15,263 nt of DNA from Bacteroidota bacterium (GTDB lineage Bacteria; Bacteroidota; Bacteroidia; Bacteroidales; UBA4417), in assembly GCA_020048595.1 (NCBI GenBank), contig JAIFMH010000023.1, forward strand, positions 1 to 15,263. Direction: 5' to 3'. The notes beneath the pieces are model-generated. The model was not told the origin of the DNA, ran no database searches, and saw only the letters and a program-made list of their open reading frames with translations. Made by a program: the position numbers and the translations under genes. This document shows positions 15,108-15,263 of this stretch, piece after piece. Each line of letters starts with the position of its first letter. Positions within the stretch are counted from its first letter, which is position 1.

Positions 15108-15115
15108 TATTTTTG
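15108..15115 (+). promoter_or_regulatory. Possible -7 element for lgt
   Basis: TATTTTTG fully matches TAnnTTTG, 22 bases ahead of the lgt ATG. A TTTG at 15091-15094 is only 13 bases away, shorter than the usual 19-21. lgt may therefore have its own weak promoter or be read from the glycosyltransferase gene. Confidence 0.35.
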
Positions 15116-15137
15116 CATCCCAATAAAACAAAAAAAA

Positions 15138-15263
15138 ATGATCCTTCAATTTATTCACTGGGATATCAGTCCTACAATATTTAGCTTAGGCCCTATAAGT
15201 GTACGCTGGTACGGACTGCTATTTGCAATGTCGTTTGTGGTCGGCTATTTTATTATGCTACGC
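15138..15263 (+). CDS. lgt: Prolipoprotein diacylglyceryl transferase, N-terminal part
   Basis: Lgt moves a diacylglyceryl group from phosphatidylglycerol to the lipobox cysteine of prolipoproteins, at the inner membrane. The window holds only the first 42 codons; the gene runs off the end with an open frame. The peptide starts MILQFIHWDISPTIFSLGPI and continues SVRWYGLLFAMSFVVGYFIM. The SPxIFxLGPxxxRWYGLLF pattern followed by a first transmembrane helix is the family's standard N-terminus. The catalytic region lies outside the window. Confidence 0.92.
   Translation, partial: MILQFIHWDISPTIFSLGPISVRWYGLLFAMSFVVGYFIMLR

Noticed and set aside
1..15263. CRISPR array, transposon, prophage, toxin-antitoxin or defence island
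   Set aside because: No regularly spaced repeats, transposase motifs, terminal inverted repeats, integrase or paired small toxin genes were seen; the gene content is mainly housekeeping.

Overview
The window looks like chromosomal DNA of a member of the Bacteroidota, probably an anaerobic or facultative Bacteroidales-like lineage. The evidence is the low GC, several good matches to the Bacteroidota promoter pattern (TTTG, then TAnnTTTG about 20 bases on), few visible Shine-Dalgarno sites, an UpxY-type NusG paralogue next to a nucleotide-sugar dehydrogenase, IorAB without a fused ferredoxin domain, and a citrate synthase of the mitochondrial-like type. No rRNA, tRNA, CRISPR array, insertion sequence or phage gene was seen.

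Layout: (1) 1-1934, plus strand: the last 41 codons of an UpxY/NusG-like antiterminator, an AT-rich leader of 526 bases with a tandem 22-bp repeat, and one TviB/WbpA-type UDP-sugar dehydrogenase. This resembles the start or the remnant of a surface-polysaccharide locus, but no further polysaccharide genes follow. (2) 1935-6004: a gene-free stretch, then on the minus strand an envelope M23 metallopeptidase and, farther upstream, iorA-iorB for aryl-pyruvate oxidation. (3) 6005-7037: a spacer with purine-rich repeats, a TTG-started ACP phosphodiesterase gene (plus) and a strong bidirectional terminator. (4) 7038-9711, minus: icd then gltA, two adjacent steps of the oxidative TCA branch. (5) 9877-11926: a DCC-family thiol oxidoreductase (plus) facing rsgA-dtd (minus), two translation quality and ribosome maturation genes. 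(6) 12202-13901: a PrsW-like membrane protein lacking the family's active-site residues (plus), tail-to-tail with dprA (minus), whose C-terminal winged-helix domain has been destroyed by a deletion plus frameshift. (7) 13990-15263, plus: a GT-B glycosyltransferase and the start of lgt.

Most of the window is ordinary core metabolism and housekeeping. I did not find a convincing new multi-gene system. The best leads are the recent-looking damage to dprA, with its old 3' end still readable in another frame; the PrsW-like protein that has lost its catalytic residues; and the isolated antiterminator/sugar dehydrogenase pair. All functional assignments come from reading motifs by eye. No database search was run.
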